In this document: positions 24,168 through 36,154 of the stretch, in pieces
How positions within the stretch are numbered: the stretch's first letter is position 1
Layout of the letters: each line of letters starts with the position of its first letter
Assembly: GCF_910594005.1 (NCBI RefSeq)
Contig: NC_057826.1
Coordinates: 77,667,163 to 77,731,162, forward strand
Origin: Cervus elaphus
Lineage: Eukaryota; Chordata; Mammalia; Artiodactyla; Cervidae
DNA: 64,000 nt
Direction of reading: 5' to 3'
Made by a program: the position numbers and the translations under genes
Notes under the pieces: generated by a model
What the model was told of the DNA's origin: nothing
Seen by the model: the letters and a program-made list of their open reading frames with translations, nothing else
Database searches by the model: none

Positions 24168-24674
24168 ATGGAGAGGAACACTTTGACAGCCTCATGGCTG
24201 ATCCTGTGGCTTCATCTTGGCCGTAAGTCCTGGGGCTGCTGAAGACATTCTGAACAGTCTGGGTGGTGATGGGGAAGGAGAGAGATGCAGTCAGGCACCT
24301 CAAGGTTCTAATATTTGGGAGTGTGTGAAGGCAACGAACACTGTAGAGAAATCAGTTTCTATGTGTGACCTTGTCTTTCTGAACAGGAGTGAGCAGTCTC
24401 TTGACTGTGGAACAGCGTCCTGCCTCGCTGTGGGTTCAGGAAGGAGAGAGCGCCAATTTCACCTGCAGTTTCCCTCCCAGCTCTTTCTATGCCTTACACT
24501 GGTACAGATGGGAACCTGCAAAGGGCCCCAAGAACCTGTTTGTAATGAGTGCAAATGGGGATGAAAAGAAGCAAGGACGAGTGAGAGCCACTCTGAACAC
24601 TAAGGAGGGCGACAGCTCCATGTACATCGGAGGATCCCAGCCTGAAGACTCAGCCACATACCTCTGCGCCTCCA
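24168..24674 (+). CDS. TRAV24: TCR alpha variable segment, TRAV24 family
   Basis: Germline V segment for the TCR alpha chain. Exon 1 (24,168-24,222) encodes the leader MERNTLTASWLILWLHLG with a GTAAG donor. The intron is 164 bp. Exon 2 (24,387-24,674) encodes the V domain: SSLLTVEQRP, first cysteine in ANFTCSF, core tryptophan in ALHWYRWE, FVMSANGDEKKQGR, SQPEDSATYLC and the ending CAS. The paired WYRW and NGDEKK wording is characteristic of TRAV24. No stop or frameshift is seen, and a usable recombination signal follows, so it looks functional. In human it also lies just downstream of TRDV1, as here. Confidence 0.92.
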
Positions 24675-24713
24675 CACAGTGCTCCTCAGCCCCCTGCAGC
24701 CCACACCCAAACC
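24675..24713 (+). promoter_or_regulatory. V-RSS of TRAV24 (23-bp spacer)
   Basis: A perfect heptamer CACAGTG (24,675-24,681) is followed by a GC-rich 23-bp spacer and the nonamer ACCCAAACC (24,705-24,713), 7 of 9 to consensus. Confidence 0.88.
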
Positions 24714-25482
24714 CGGGCCTGCTGCTGCTCTGGTACCAGCACTGAGGAAGAGCCATTGTCGGGAGGAAAAGGGAAATTCAATGAATGACAGTGTCTTCAG
24801 TAATCAGGGGGAAATGCAGACACAGATAAACAGGCATTCCAGTCACTATAGCTCCCTCAACCAACTGGACTGTTCCTAAACATCACTAATCTCCACTACC
24901 ACCAGTATACTGGCCATATCATTGATTCCAATCCTAGCCTCCTCTTTTCCTGTGATTCCAAGTAAACCAGACAGTTTTCAAACCTATCTGAAATAATACA
25001 GTTATACCTGGGCAATAGTTATCCTTCACTATTGCTACATCCTAAGAGCTAGTCTTTATGGTATTTCTTTATGTGCATGAATGTAATATGGGGATATGCT
25101 CTCTCACATATCTGGCATGGAAGTCTGCATGTTTTATACCAGAACAGTCAATTTTGTCTCATTTAACTGGTTGGAGATTTTGATTTTGCTTTAGTTCAAA
25201 CTTCCCACTACATGGATATCTGTATGTCATTTATTTACTATGTGGCTGTTTGCATTTTTAAAAATCACTTTGATATCTGGAAGAAGCATTGATAGGGGAC
25301 ATTCACTACTAAAATTGGTCTCTCCCCCAGTTTATATTGTAACTGTGATAGTGAATAAGTAACTGAACTCCAGGATCTGAGTTTCTTACTTAGTAATTTC
25401 CAGGTACGTGAAGCTGATCAATCATCTGGCCCTGTGCTCATTTTGCAGACTTCCAAATAACCCACCAGTTTGATATCATATC

Positions 25483-25690
25483 GGGCTTCTGTGACGGCTC
25501 AGACAGTAAAGAATCTGCCCACAATGCAGGAGAGCTGTGTTCGATCCCTGGGTCAGGAAGATCCCCTGGAGGAGGGAATGGCTACCCATTCCAACATTCT
25601 TGCCTGGATAGTTCCGTGGGCAGAGGAGCCTGGTGGGCTGTGGTCCATGGGGTCACAAAGAGCTGGACGTGACTGAGTGACTAGCACTCT
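25483..25690 (+). mobile_element. Bov-tA type SINE
   Basis: Complete sense-oriented SINE from 'gggcttctgtgacggctc' through the box-B-like 'gttcgatccctgggtc' to 'gactgagtgactagcac'. Confidence 0.88.
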
Positions 25691-25710
25691 CACTTAATGC
25701 CGCGTTGGCG

Positions 25711-25800
25711 CTTTGCTGCTGCTTAGTCACTTCAGGTGCGTCTGACTCTGTGTGACGCTACGGACCGCAGCCCGCCAGGCTCCTCTGGCACAGGCTGCTA
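25711..25800 (-). mobile_element. Partial Bov-tA type SINE
   Basis: Only the reversed 3' half is present ('gcttagtcacttcagg' to 'gccaggctcctctgg'). Confidence 0.7.
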
Positions 25801-27952
25801 GTTCTGGGGTCTTTCTGGGGTTTGTCAGCATGAATTAATTTGCTTCTGTGCTCTTCATCTCATAGCTTGTGTTTTCAGGTTTCTCCCCACCATACACATT
25901 AGTAATTAATATCCAGCCTCTGTCCAGCCTCCTGAAGTATGGTGCTATGTTGCTCTCTCTCTTTCATAAATTTATATTTTAAAAAATATATTAGTGTCAC
26001 TATGTTTAGGAAAGATAATACATATTATAAAAACAATACTGGTTTGCATTCAAATCCCTCAGACCGAAACTATTTAAGAGACATTAATGTGAAAGATTTC
26101 TTTCTCAAAAGTCATTCACAAGGCAGTAATGAATCTATTTGTCCATCAGACTGCAAATGGTTGAATCCGTTTTGCGATATGAATGTGCATAGAACTGGAA
26201 GGTAAAGCACAGAAGTGAGTGAGGTGAACCTGTAGTTCATTGTACGGTAGTGTTGATGGAATAAAACAACACGCAAAGGAAGAGCTGCTGGTCAACTTCC
26301 CAAACTGGGTCTTCAGCATTATTGGCATAAAGATCAATGGAAGACATTTCTAATGCTATCAGTGAAGACCCTGTGTTTTAGCTAACTCTGAGTTGGTAGA
26401 AACAAAAAGCACAGAGAAAAAGCAAGGACACAATCTGTCTATACTGTGTGTTGCTGCAACACAGTGCTTCATGTATTTTTCATACCAAAGAAGATATAGA
26501 AATTGATTACATTTGTACAGCACTTCAATATAGAATGCTGCTTGAAACTGACCTGTGATTCCACATTCCCTGGGTTCTTCCTCACCTTAGGAGGTAAGGA
26601 GATAAAGCACTTTCCACACAGGTAATCAATTCCTGGATGCAGTGGCACATAATTTGGAAAATCTACTCTTATAAACATGGGGAAAATGTAAACCCGGAAA
26701 TGAGATTTCTTCAAAAATACCTATGTCTTTAAGAAAGTCATATGTAACCAAGCAAACATGCACCAAACTTCTCAGTTTCTTTGGGTTCTCAAATGGATTT
26801 GAAATTGAAAATATTCTGTTGTGTTAGTTATAGAGATACAGATCTGACCTCTTAAATAGTCCCTCATTTTTTAAAGTCACATGGAGTGAGAAGAATGAGT
26901 GAAATATAAAAATCAAATTGAACAAGGAAAGCTCACATCTCCCTGTTTACTGTAGGGCCCCAACATGAGCAACCAACCACCTGCTCCTGTTCTATGGGGG
27001 CCCAAGGCTCTCATCACACCGGGGCATCACCAGCTAATCTTCTGTGCTAAGGCAGGAGCACTCAGACTACACATGAAGAAGTTTGGTGAAACAGACAGAT
27101 GTTTCAGGGCCAGCTCTTAGAGACAATCAGAAATCAGAGCAAGGAAAAACACCTTTCATTCTTGCTAATATCTCACAAGTCTTCAAGAGGATTCTCTTCA
27201 CAGGCGTTAGTGTCATTGTGTTTTGCTGCACAACAAACCACCTCAAAACTCACTGTTTAATTATCTCATGACACCTCTGCTCCATGCGGTGAAAGGGGGC
27301 TCAACTGCACTGGAATCCCTCAATTTACTCAATTAGTGGGGTTGACTGCAAACTGAGGCTCAACTGAAATCTCAGAAGCCCGGGCTCATCTCTTCTTCAG
27401 ACATTCTCAGGAGTGACCATGGCCCATACATGTGATCTCTCTTTGTGGCCCTGAGGGAAGCTGGGCATCTTACATTGTGCCTCGGGGCTTCCAGAATCAC
27501 AGAAGTGTCAACTGCCAAAGAGTCGCCCCCTTTCGCCTCAGAACTGGCATGATGTTAATTCTGCTCATCTGTTTACTCCAGTAAGTCACGCAGCCAGCCT
27601 GGACTCAATGCACACGGGGGCTACATAAGGTCCCAGGTATCAGGAAGCAAGGATCACTGGAGGCAACTTTGGCCACTAGTTTCCACGTGAGCTGATAGAA
27701 TGAATACATTCCTTGTGGCAAACTGGCACCAGAGTGCTAATGAAGCACATAGACTTTAATAATCATCAAGGTCAAGTCAGTTTACTGCTCAAATAGCACC
27801 CACATCCATTTCCTCATCTCTGTACTCCTTGCAACTGCCCTAATCCAAGCATTTAGCACCTCTCACTTGGATAACTGCAAAGGCTTCTTCACTCTCTTCC
27901 TGCCTTTACTCTCAGCTCTTTGAATCTGACTTTTACATGACCACAGAGTTTA

Positions 27953-28140
27953 TATATATATATATATTGGAGAAGGAAATGGCAACCCACTCCAGTATTC
28001 TTGCCTAGGAAATCCTATGGACGGAGGAGCCTGGCATGCTGCAGTTCATGGAGTCACAAAGAATTAAACACAGCTTAGCGATTGAACAACAATAACAATA
28101 ACTGAATAATAATAACAACAATGGTAACAACAGTAACATA
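27953..28140 (+). mobile_element. Partial SINE with TA run in front and AAC/AAT tail behind
   Basis: The 3' half of a sense SINE begins at about 27,968 ('ggagaaggaaatggcaac'). A short (TA)n run precedes it and a long (AAC)n/(AAT)n tail runs to about 28,140. The 5' tRNA-like head is missing. Confidence 0.75.
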
Positions 28141-30082
28141 AAATTAGTTCACTTCATGCTCATCTTTGGATAATGAGGAACCATTAGAAATTATAAAGAT
28201 CAAATTTTATATTAAGAATTACAAGGCAATGTACAATTTTTCCCTGAGTTACTTCTAGTTTTCTCATTCACCCTTTTCTGCCACATACTCTAGATGTACA
28301 TCAGCCACTTTAAAATAAAACCATTTATGCTGGCATTAAGCTCTTTCCTTAATCTGAATCTTTGTGGATGCTGTCCTCTTTGGTCAGAATGGTTTTTCCC
28401 AAGTACTTATGTAAAACACATATATGTACTCAACATTTACAGCCCAGTTCAAGCAACATTATTTCTTATGTGAAGTCTTAGAGGATAATATTGCTAACTT
28501 TTAATTATAAATATTCTTAGATCTCATCCCCTCTTAAGATGGTTTGACAGGAATATTTGCTACTGAGGGCCATCTTATATTTATATTCATTCAAACTGTT
28601 TCCTACGAGGCATGAAGAGATTCCTTTTAGTCCACAAACCAAAGCACGGTCAGGTTCATTTCCATTCATTTAGCAAATATCTCCCGCACAGCACAAGCCC
28701 CGGAGATAGGCTGCAGCAAATACGATGCTGTGAGTTGGGAAAGCGCCGCCTTCTCCAGGGGGTGACTGTTCTGTCTTGGTTTACATCCTTCTGTGTAAAC
28801 TGCGGCAGGGCTCCTGATCTGCATGAAGACCAGGGAACTTTTAAAGCATCCCCAAGTGCTGCTCCAGACCCCTTGCTCTTTTAGGGTGGAGGTGGAGCCT
28901 TCACCAACATAGCATTGCTAGATTTGTCTTCATTTGGAGGTTCAAATCCAACATGCCTGAAAAGGAAAAGTTATCCCAATGATGTGCATTTCAAAGAACT
29001 TTGTAAACTCATGGAATTTTCCTTTTCCATTACATCCTAAAACTGCTACTCCTTCTGTTTCTATATATAAAGTAATTCAGATTCAGATTTACTTTTGACT
29101 TTAAAGAAGTTTTGAGATGTCTACCATTTATATAACTGCATGGCAACACTTCAAAGACATTAAGGACCCTATAGTGGGTTGGAGGGTGGCCACCGAAGGA
29201 TACATTCACATCCTAATCCACGGAAACTGTGAATGTGAACTTATTTAACAAAGCAACTCTTCAAATGGAATTAAGAAAAGGATGTCAAAATCCAAGCATA
29301 CTGGATTATCTTGGTGGAGCCTCAATCCAGTGACAAGTGTCCTTTTAAAAGACACACAGGTGAGAAGGCCTCGTGAAGTCTTCTCGGTGGAGGAAGAGGC
29401 TGGAGGTGTACAGTCAGTAGCAAAGGAGCACCTGGAGCCACCAGAGGCCAGAAGAGGCAGGAAAGAGTCTCTCCTGGGCCATCTGGAAGGAGTGTGTTCC
29501 TGCTGACACCTTGTCATCAGACTTCTGACCTCCAGGTTGCAGGGAACCAATTCTTGCTTTTTGGAGCCATCAAATTTGTGATAATTTGTAATGGTAGAAC
29601 AAGGGCTACTGGGGCTAACACAGTTTTCCATAGGTAACACTTCTAAATAGCTACAAGCAACTCCTGAATGTTTACATTCATGGAAGGACATTTTTAAATT
29701 ACTTGAAATTAAAGAGGAATTAATTAAATTAAATTACTCTTTGAGACATTTGCATTCAAATTCTCACATAAGTAAACGTACACATTTATTTGTCATTCAA
29801 ATGTTTGAGTAACCACTATTTACCAGGTATTACTGGATCAGAAATTTTTGATCCAATCACAGAGGGGCAGCATCTGCAAACATAGACACTCCCTGGGGAA
29901 GAAGGGTGGGTAACATGGTGGTAAGTGATGGGCTGTCTCAAACTGCAGTCGTTCCTTTCTTTTTTATTTCCCAAAGGCAGTATAGACCAGGTTTCTATAG
30001 GTCTGGAAGAAGCTGATACAAGGGAAACCCCTTTAGGATCAGGCAGATTCAGCAACTCTTTTTGAAGAGGAAGAAAAAGGAG
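28141..30082. other. Intergenic DNA upstream of the TRAV25 pseudogene
   Basis: No gene is recognised. The stretch 29,175-29,615 looks like an old mammalian interspersed repeat, with wording such as 'cacatcctaatccac', 'gacaagtgtccttttaaaag' and 'caccttgtcatcagacttc'. I cannot name its family with confidence. Open frames of 74 and 148 residues inside it are shadows of this repeat. Confidence 0.45.
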
Positions 30083-30716
30083 ATGCTACTGTTAGCACCA
30101 GTGTTGATCTTAAGGATGCAAATATCACATGAGCTTGGGGTTTCCCTGATTGCTCCTTGAAAATTCAGCACAGAGGAATCTCATCTGCAGGCAACTGTAG
30201 GAGGGGGATTTTCTGACTGAGAGCAGGATGTTGAGAAGAAAATGAAAACTAAAAAGTGGGAGATAGAGTTGGGGAGAGAGACATGGAAAGAAGGAGAAAA
30301 TACACAAGAAGAATGAGAGAGACCATGACAGCTGAGAGAATAAACATCTAATCATATAAATATAAGATGGCCCTCAGTAGCAAATATTCTTGTCAAACCA
30401 TCTTAAGGGTTACTTGTCACTCCTTTTCTGAACAGAAATGAATGGACAACAGATAAAGCATTTTCCTGAATTCTTGCTTCTGCAAGAAGGAGAGAATTTC
30501 ACCACATACTGTAATTCTCAAGCACATTTTACAGTTTACAGTGGTATAAGCAGAGGCCTGGGGGAAGTCCTGTCCTCTTGATGATATTAGCTAAGGGTGG
30601 AGAAGTGAAGACGCAGCAGAGATGGACAGATCAGTGTGGAGAGTCCAGACAGCACAGCTCCCTGCGCCTCTCTGCTGCCCAGCTCTCAGATGTAGGAAAC
30701 TACTTCTGGGCAAGGG
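30083..30716 (+). pseudogene. TRAV25: TCR alpha variable pseudogene, TRAV25 family
   Basis: Exon 1 (30,083-30,128) still reads a leader, MLLLAPVLILRMQIS, close to the remembered human TRAV25 leader. Its splice donor is AT instead of GT (30,129-30,130). Exon 2 (30,436-30,716) opens NGQQIKHFPEFLLLQEGE and keeps the first cysteine in FTTYCNS. The reading frame is then lost around 30,545-30,580, with stops. The later part, in another frame, keeps GGEVKTQQR and ends LSDVGNYFWA, where the second cysteine is replaced by tryptophan. The heptamer behind it is also damaged. At least four independent lesions make this a clear pseudogene. Its position between TRAV24 and a TRAV26 fits the human order. Confidence 0.9.
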
Positions 30717-30755
30717 GGCAGTGCTCTGGAAGCACCTGCTGTCTGTCCCCAAACC
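30717..30755 (+). promoter_or_regulatory. Decayed V-RSS of the TRAV25 pseudogene
   Basis: The heptamer position reads GGCAGTG, having lost the leading CA. After exactly 23 bp the nonamer reads CCCCAAACC, 6 of 9 to consensus. Spacing is intact although the heptamer is unusable. Confidence 0.7.
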
Positions 30756-30949
30756 TCACTGTGGGCTCCGGGGTCGCTCCTCCTCATCTCTCCTCAGAGC
30801 AGGGGCCAGAGAAAGCTGAAGTCATGATGTCTATGAAGAAATTGAATTTTTAATAAAAAAAATTCCCAGACTCAGTGTCACTGAAGAATTCTGTCAAACA
30901 CTGAAGAGGAATTAGCATGAATTATACACAATTTCTTGCAGACAATAGA

Positions 30950-32060
30950 AAGAAAATAATTCTTCACTCATTTTATGAGGCTAATATTACCCTGATGCCA
31001 AAATCAGACAAAGACCATAAAGAACTGAAAACTACAGGGAAATATCTTTTATCTAGAAGACAGACACAAATTTCTTAAAATATTTTAGCAAGTAAAACTC
31101 ATTGATATGTAAAATGAATAATATACCAAGCACAAATGTAATTTCTTTCAAGGGTGCAAGACACTTTAATATTGAAAATTAATGGATAGAATTCACCATA
31201 TTAGCAGGGTAGAAAAGAAGAACCATATCATCATATTAATCTAGTCAGAAAAAAAAAAAAGATTTGCAAAAATTCAGTAGTCAATTATGATGAAAACTCT
31301 GAGAATCACAAGAATAGTGGGGAATTTCCTCAATAGTTAATGGTATTCTTATTAGTAAAAGGCTATAATTTTCTCTAAGAAAGAGAAAAAAGCCAGAGTG
31401 TCCATTCTTGTCACTCTTTTGGCAGTGCTAGATGTTGGAGCAAGTGCAATAAAGTAGATGTAACGATCTTATAGAGTTGAAAGAAGTAAAACTGCCACTA
31501 TTTGCTGGTAACATGATTATCTATGTAGAAAACACAAAGATTATACCCCTAAATTTATATTAGGAAAATCCAAATTAAAACTACAAAGAGACACCACTTC
31601 ACATATATCGTAAGGGCTAAAATTAAAAATACTGACAATACCAAGTTCTGGCAAGGATGCAGAGAATTTGGATCACTCATGCATTGCTGGTGGGTGAATG
31701 GCCCAGTCATTCTAGAAAATAGTCCAAGAATTTCAAATACACTTAAATATTCACTTGCAGAATTCTTAATACTGGAAATCAACCAATGATCTTCACTGAG
31801 TGAACAGATAAATATCCTGTAGTACATTCACACAATCAAATATTATTTATACATCTTTCTCAACTTCAAGAGGGTTATTTTGCAATAAATCCTTTTAAGT
31901 TGAAACAATAGGAAGTCAAAAGTTCGTTTAATATGGGAAGGAGATCTATAAAAGAGTGGAGATAAATATATACATTAAAACTGATTCACTCTGCAGCACT
32001 GCAGAAACTAACATTGTAAAGCAACTATACTCCAATAAAAGTAAATTAAAATAAAAAAAA
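30950..32060 (+). mobile_element. Old L1 ORF2 and 3' end remnants
   Basis: Decayed L1 ORF2 text ('aatattaccctgatgccaaa' and 'gaaaactacaggg') runs from about 30,950 to 31,880. A second L1 3' end follows at about 31,950-32,060, with 'gcaactatactccaataaaa' and an A-rich tail. The part after 31,565 matches 1,317-1,735 upstream of TRDV1 copy 1. Confidence 0.7.
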
Positions 32061-32694
32061 AAAGAAAATCCATCTAATATATTTAAGCTAGGCTTCCCTT
32101 AAATGTGGCCAATACTTGCATTAGCCTACAGTTGGGAAAAAATCATCTCACACAGTCTATTTTATACTAAAATGACGAAAATCTTATGTAATGTATTGAA
32201 TACTGTACTGGAAGTGAAAATCAGGATGGTTATATGGGTGTGAAACGGCTGTAAATGTGTTAGTTGTTAACACTTGTGATTGTGAGGCTGGCCAGGAGCT
32301 CAGCTCATTCTTGCTGCCCAGAATCACCAGGAAACATAATACTTCATGTTGCTAGCCCAGGAAAAGATAAAATTTCAATATTCCAAGTATGGTTTCTATT
32401 GAAAGCATACCACTTTCTCACTACTGTAGTCAAAAATTCTAAATTGAATTATCATAAGTTGGGGACAGTCTGTAGTGTTTAAAAGGAACAGACTATTGAT
32501 ATATGCAGTAGTCTAGATAGATCTCAGGATGTTATGCTGAGTAAAAAAGTCAATCTCAGAGGCTACATGGTATATGATTACACTTATTGGATTATTATGA
32601 CTGTATATGTAGTGTGATTTTGCTTATACAACATTCTCAACAGGACAAAATACAGAGATGAAAGGACATCAGTAGTGACCTGGATTGTAATGAC

Positions 32695-33320
32695 CTTGGG
32701 AGGGTGTGCAAAGAGGGTTTCTTTAGAGAGATGGAACAATTCTATGTCATGATTTTAATGGTGATAAGAAGAGTCTATACATGTGATAAAGTTTCACAGA
32801 GCTATGCATCAAAACCAGAGTGCATATAAAACTGAGGTATCAGATTGTGATCTGTATTTTAATAAAATTTTAGCAATATCAATTTCCTGGTATGTATATG
32901 TAATTATTACATTAGCATATATGTTTTAGAACCTCAAGCTGCTCTTCAGGCTGCTGCAATCCTTTGTGTTCTCTTCTGCTTAGTTACAAATAAATGGAAA
33001 CCAGGACATCAGCAGATTTCAGGGATTTTCAAGGGTTGTGGAGGTGGGGATGGTCTGCAAAGTAAGTTCTTTAGGGTGATGGAATGATTCTGTATCTTAA
33101 TTTTAGTGGTAGTAACAAGAACCTACAAATGGGATAAATTTCACAGCTACACATAAAAAAGTGGATATAAAAACATGTGATATGTATAATAAAATGATAC
33201 ATATAATATAATGATACATATAGTATATGTATTATCGTTCTTCTCCCCAGACTGCTCTGGGCATTTGTGGTCTCCCCTGCTTCCTTGTAAATAATTAGAA
33301 ACCAGGACATCAGCTGCCTG
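32695..33320 (+). repeat. Imperfect tandem duplication, about 300 bp per copy
   Basis: Two diverged copies, about 32,695-33,010 and 33,040-33,320, share the order 'gatggaac/tgattct', 'cataaaa', and an ending with 'gaaaccaggacatcagc'. The same text occurs once upstream of TRDV1 copy 1 (about 2,570-2,905). Confidence 0.65.
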
Positions 33321-33622
33321 TCACTCAAAGTTGAAATGGGACAAAAGAGTAGATGGTTCTACTACATGTAAACTCTCCTCCCTGCATCACTCATTAATGA
33401 GTTCTTTTGACCTTAAATTTTAAGAACTGGCACTGTTTTGGAGACTGTGTCTATACTTCCTTTTCTATTTGCTTATTTGCTTTTTGTTCTTTTAAATTAA
33501 TTCATCTATTAAGGTGATGAAACTAAGTGGAAGATTGAGAGATACATACTTCATGATCTTGCACAGTATACAAAACTTCAATCATCAACTTCTGTGGTAT
33601 TGACATATACTAAGTGTTTGAA

Positions 33623-35190
33623 CAGGACTGGAAAAGGTCAGTTTTCATTCCAGTCCCAAGAAGGGCAATGCCAAAGATTGTTCAAACTATTATGCAATTG
33701 TGCTTATTTCACATGCAAGTAAGGTTATGCTTAAAATCTTTTAAGCTAGGTTTCAGCAGTGTGTGAACCAAGAACTTCCAGATGTACAGGCTAGGTTTCA
33801 AAGAGGCAGAGGAACCAGAGATCAAGTTGCTAACATTCACTGGATCATGGAGAAAGCAAAGGAATTCCAGAAAAGCATCTACTTCTACTTCATTGACTAT
33901 GCTAAAAACTTTGTGTGGATAACAGCAAACTGTGGAAAATTCTTAAAGTGATGGAAATACCAGCCCACATTATTTGTCTCCTGAGAAACCTGGATGCAGG
34001 TCAAGAAGCAACAGTTAGAACTGGACACGGAATAATGGACTGGTTCCAAATTGGGAAAGAAGTCTTTCAAGGCTGTATATGGTCAGCCTGCTTATATAAC
34101 TTATATGCTGAGTACAACATGTGAAATGCTGGGCTGGATGAATCACAAGCTGGAATCAAGATTGCCGGGAGAAATATCAAAAACCTCAGATACACAGAAG
34201 ATACCACTCTAATGGGAGAAGATGAAGAGGAACTGAAAGGGCTTTTTGATGAGTGCAAAAGGGGAGAGTGAAAAAGCTGCCTTGAAACTCAACATTCAAA
34301 AATCTAAGATCATGGCATCTGGTCCCATCACTTCATGGAAAATCGAAGGAGAAAAAGTAGAAGCAATGACAGATTTTATTGTCTTCGGCTCCAAAATCCC
34401 TATGGACAGTGACTGCAGCCATGAGATTGAAAGATGCTTGCCCCATGGAAGAAAAGATCTGACAAACCTGCAGGTGGGCTAAGTCGCTTCAGTCGTGTCC
34501 GGGTCTGCGTCCCTGTGAACCGTAGCCCTCCCGGATCCTCTGTCCATGCGATTTCCCAGGCAAGAATACTGGAGTGGGTTGCCATGCCCTCCTCCAGGGG
34601 ATCTTCCTAACCCAGGGATTGAACCCACATCTCTTATGTCTCCTGAATTTGCAGGCAAGTTCTTAACCACTAGTGCCACCTAGGAAGCTTAAGATGACAT
34701 ATTAAAAAGCATAGACATCACTTTGCTGACAAAGGTCTGTATAGTCAAAGCTATGGTTTTTCCAATAGTCATGTGTGGTAAAAGAGTTGGACTATAAATA
34801 AGGCTGAAAGCTGAAGAATTGATGCTTTTGAACTGTAGTGCTGGAGAAGACTCTTGAGAGTCCCTTGGACTACAAGGAAGACAAACCAGTCAATCCTAAT
34901 AGGAATCACTGTGAATATTCACTGGAAGGACTGATGCTGAAGCCGAAACTCCAGTACTTTGGCCACCTGATACGAAGAGCCGACTCTTTGGAAAAGATCT
35001 TGATGATGGGAAAGATTGAAGGCAAAAGGAGAAGGGAGAGGCAGAGGATGAGATGATTAGATAGCATCATTGACTCAATGGACATGAATTAAAGCAACTT
35101 TGGGAGATACTGAAGTACAGTGTAGCCTGGTGTGCTGCAGTCCATGGGGTCACAAAGAGTTGGACACAACTTAGCAACTGAACAACAACA
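33623..35190 (+). mobile_element. BovB (RTE) LINE, 5'-truncated, with nested SINE
   Basis: The element carries the reverse transcriptase region in broken frames (VQARFQRGRGTRDQVANIHW near 33,790; SIYFYFIDYAKNF) and the BovB 3' end with 'ggacacaacttagcaactg'. Its left end is in the middle of the ORF. An 11-bp target-site duplication, aagtgtttgaa, flanks it at 33,612-33,622 and 35,191-35,201. An antisense SINE is nested at 34,479-34,690. It is non-functional. Confidence 0.88.
34479..34690 (-). mobile_element. Bov-tA type SINE nested in BovB
   Basis: Reverse-oriented SINE splitting the BovB 3' region between 'gacaaacctg' and 'atgacatattaaaaag', a join seen uninterrupted in the BovB piece at 44.08 kb. 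It is therefore younger than the BovB insertion. Confidence 0.88.
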
Positions 35191-35959
35191 AAGTGTTTGA
35201 AACCTGTAGATACCAACTTTTGTAGGAGAGCATTACAGCATTATGTCACAGAAAGATTTGGCATACTTATCTTGAATTTATTTTACAAAGAGAAAAATAA
35301 TGAGCCACTAACAAGTGAGACTGAACACTTTGGACCACTGACATAGAAAATGTGATGTCAGGACAACTCCAGGACACATGATCTAATAAATGCAATTCTG
35401 CTTGTGGAAGGGACAGGACTGAATATCCTGGTCTTCCTCAAAGTCTAATAAATAAGACTCAACTTCGAATTTCAAAAGAATATTTTATTCCTGTATAATT
35501 TCACTCAAAATTTAAAACTGAATAGACTCTGAAAGTCAGATGGACTGATTTTTTGTCATTTATGGTGAAGTAACTTTATTTATTGAAAAACCTAAATAGT
35601 GTCATAGAACTCAATACAAACACAAAGAGATACAATAATTATTTTGAATAAAATTTCCATTCACCAAGAAGCCTAAGATCTGCAAGTCTTCTTAAAGAGT
35701 CATTAGATTCTGGATGGAGAAAAGTAAGTATAGGCTAAATAAATGACCAGTTAATAGATAACAGAACATTTCATAGGCTATAGTAAATTATATTTTAAAT
35801 CAGCGGAAAAACCATTTTGCTGAATAATTATCTATGTATGTCAACTTGCTTAATATTCAGTTCCCTTCAGCTTAAATTTTAATACTGATTGCTTTTTTTC
35901 ATGCCTTCTTTCAGGATCTGATTAATTTAATGACCAGGAAAAAACAAGCAGACAAAGTA

Positions 35960-36154
35960 AAGGTTTGTGGTGAGCCAGACTTTTTCCCACATGTGCACAG
36001 ACCACATGGTCTATGAACATCACTCCCCCCACTTCCTGTTGCGGGGAGTCACACAGGTTCCTAGTAGTATGTACATGTGCTGCCGGGCACTCAAAGACGC
36101 TGAACTCAGCCTGAGGCAGAACTCAGCGCATTTGTTCAGGGAAATCCATGTCTC
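35960..36154 (+). promoter_or_regulatory. Proximal promoter of TRDV1 copy 2
   Basis: Two E-box-like CACATG motifs lie at 35,988-35,993 and 36,003-36,008, 15 bp apart, followed by ETS-like ACTTCCTG at 36,031-36,038. The same layout, with CACGTG, precedes TRDV1 copy 3. An out-of-frame ATG lies 7 bases before the start. Confidence 0.5.

Larger units (their letters stand above)
24714..27967. other. Intergenic DNA between TRAV24 and TRAV25
   Basis: No gene is recognised. A sense SINE (25,483-25,690) and a reversed SINE piece (25,711-25,800) are present. The stretch around 27,200-27,640 looks like an old interspersed repeat ('tgcacaacaaaccacctc' opening), but I cannot name its family. The remainder is AT-rich and featureless to me. 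Confidence 0.45.
32210..36154 (+). repeat. Upstream flank of TRDV1 copy 2 (duplicated unit)
   Basis: Matches 2,130-4,567 upstream of copy 1. Differences are a local tandem duplication (32,695-33,320), a BovB insertion (33,623-35,190) and the lack of the SINE seen in copy 1. No additional gene is present. Confidence 0.75.

Noticed and set aside
28085..28140. AAC/AAT short repeats as a possible CRISPR-like array
   Set aside because: Irregular 3-base repeats with no spacers; this is the simple-sequence tail of a SINE.
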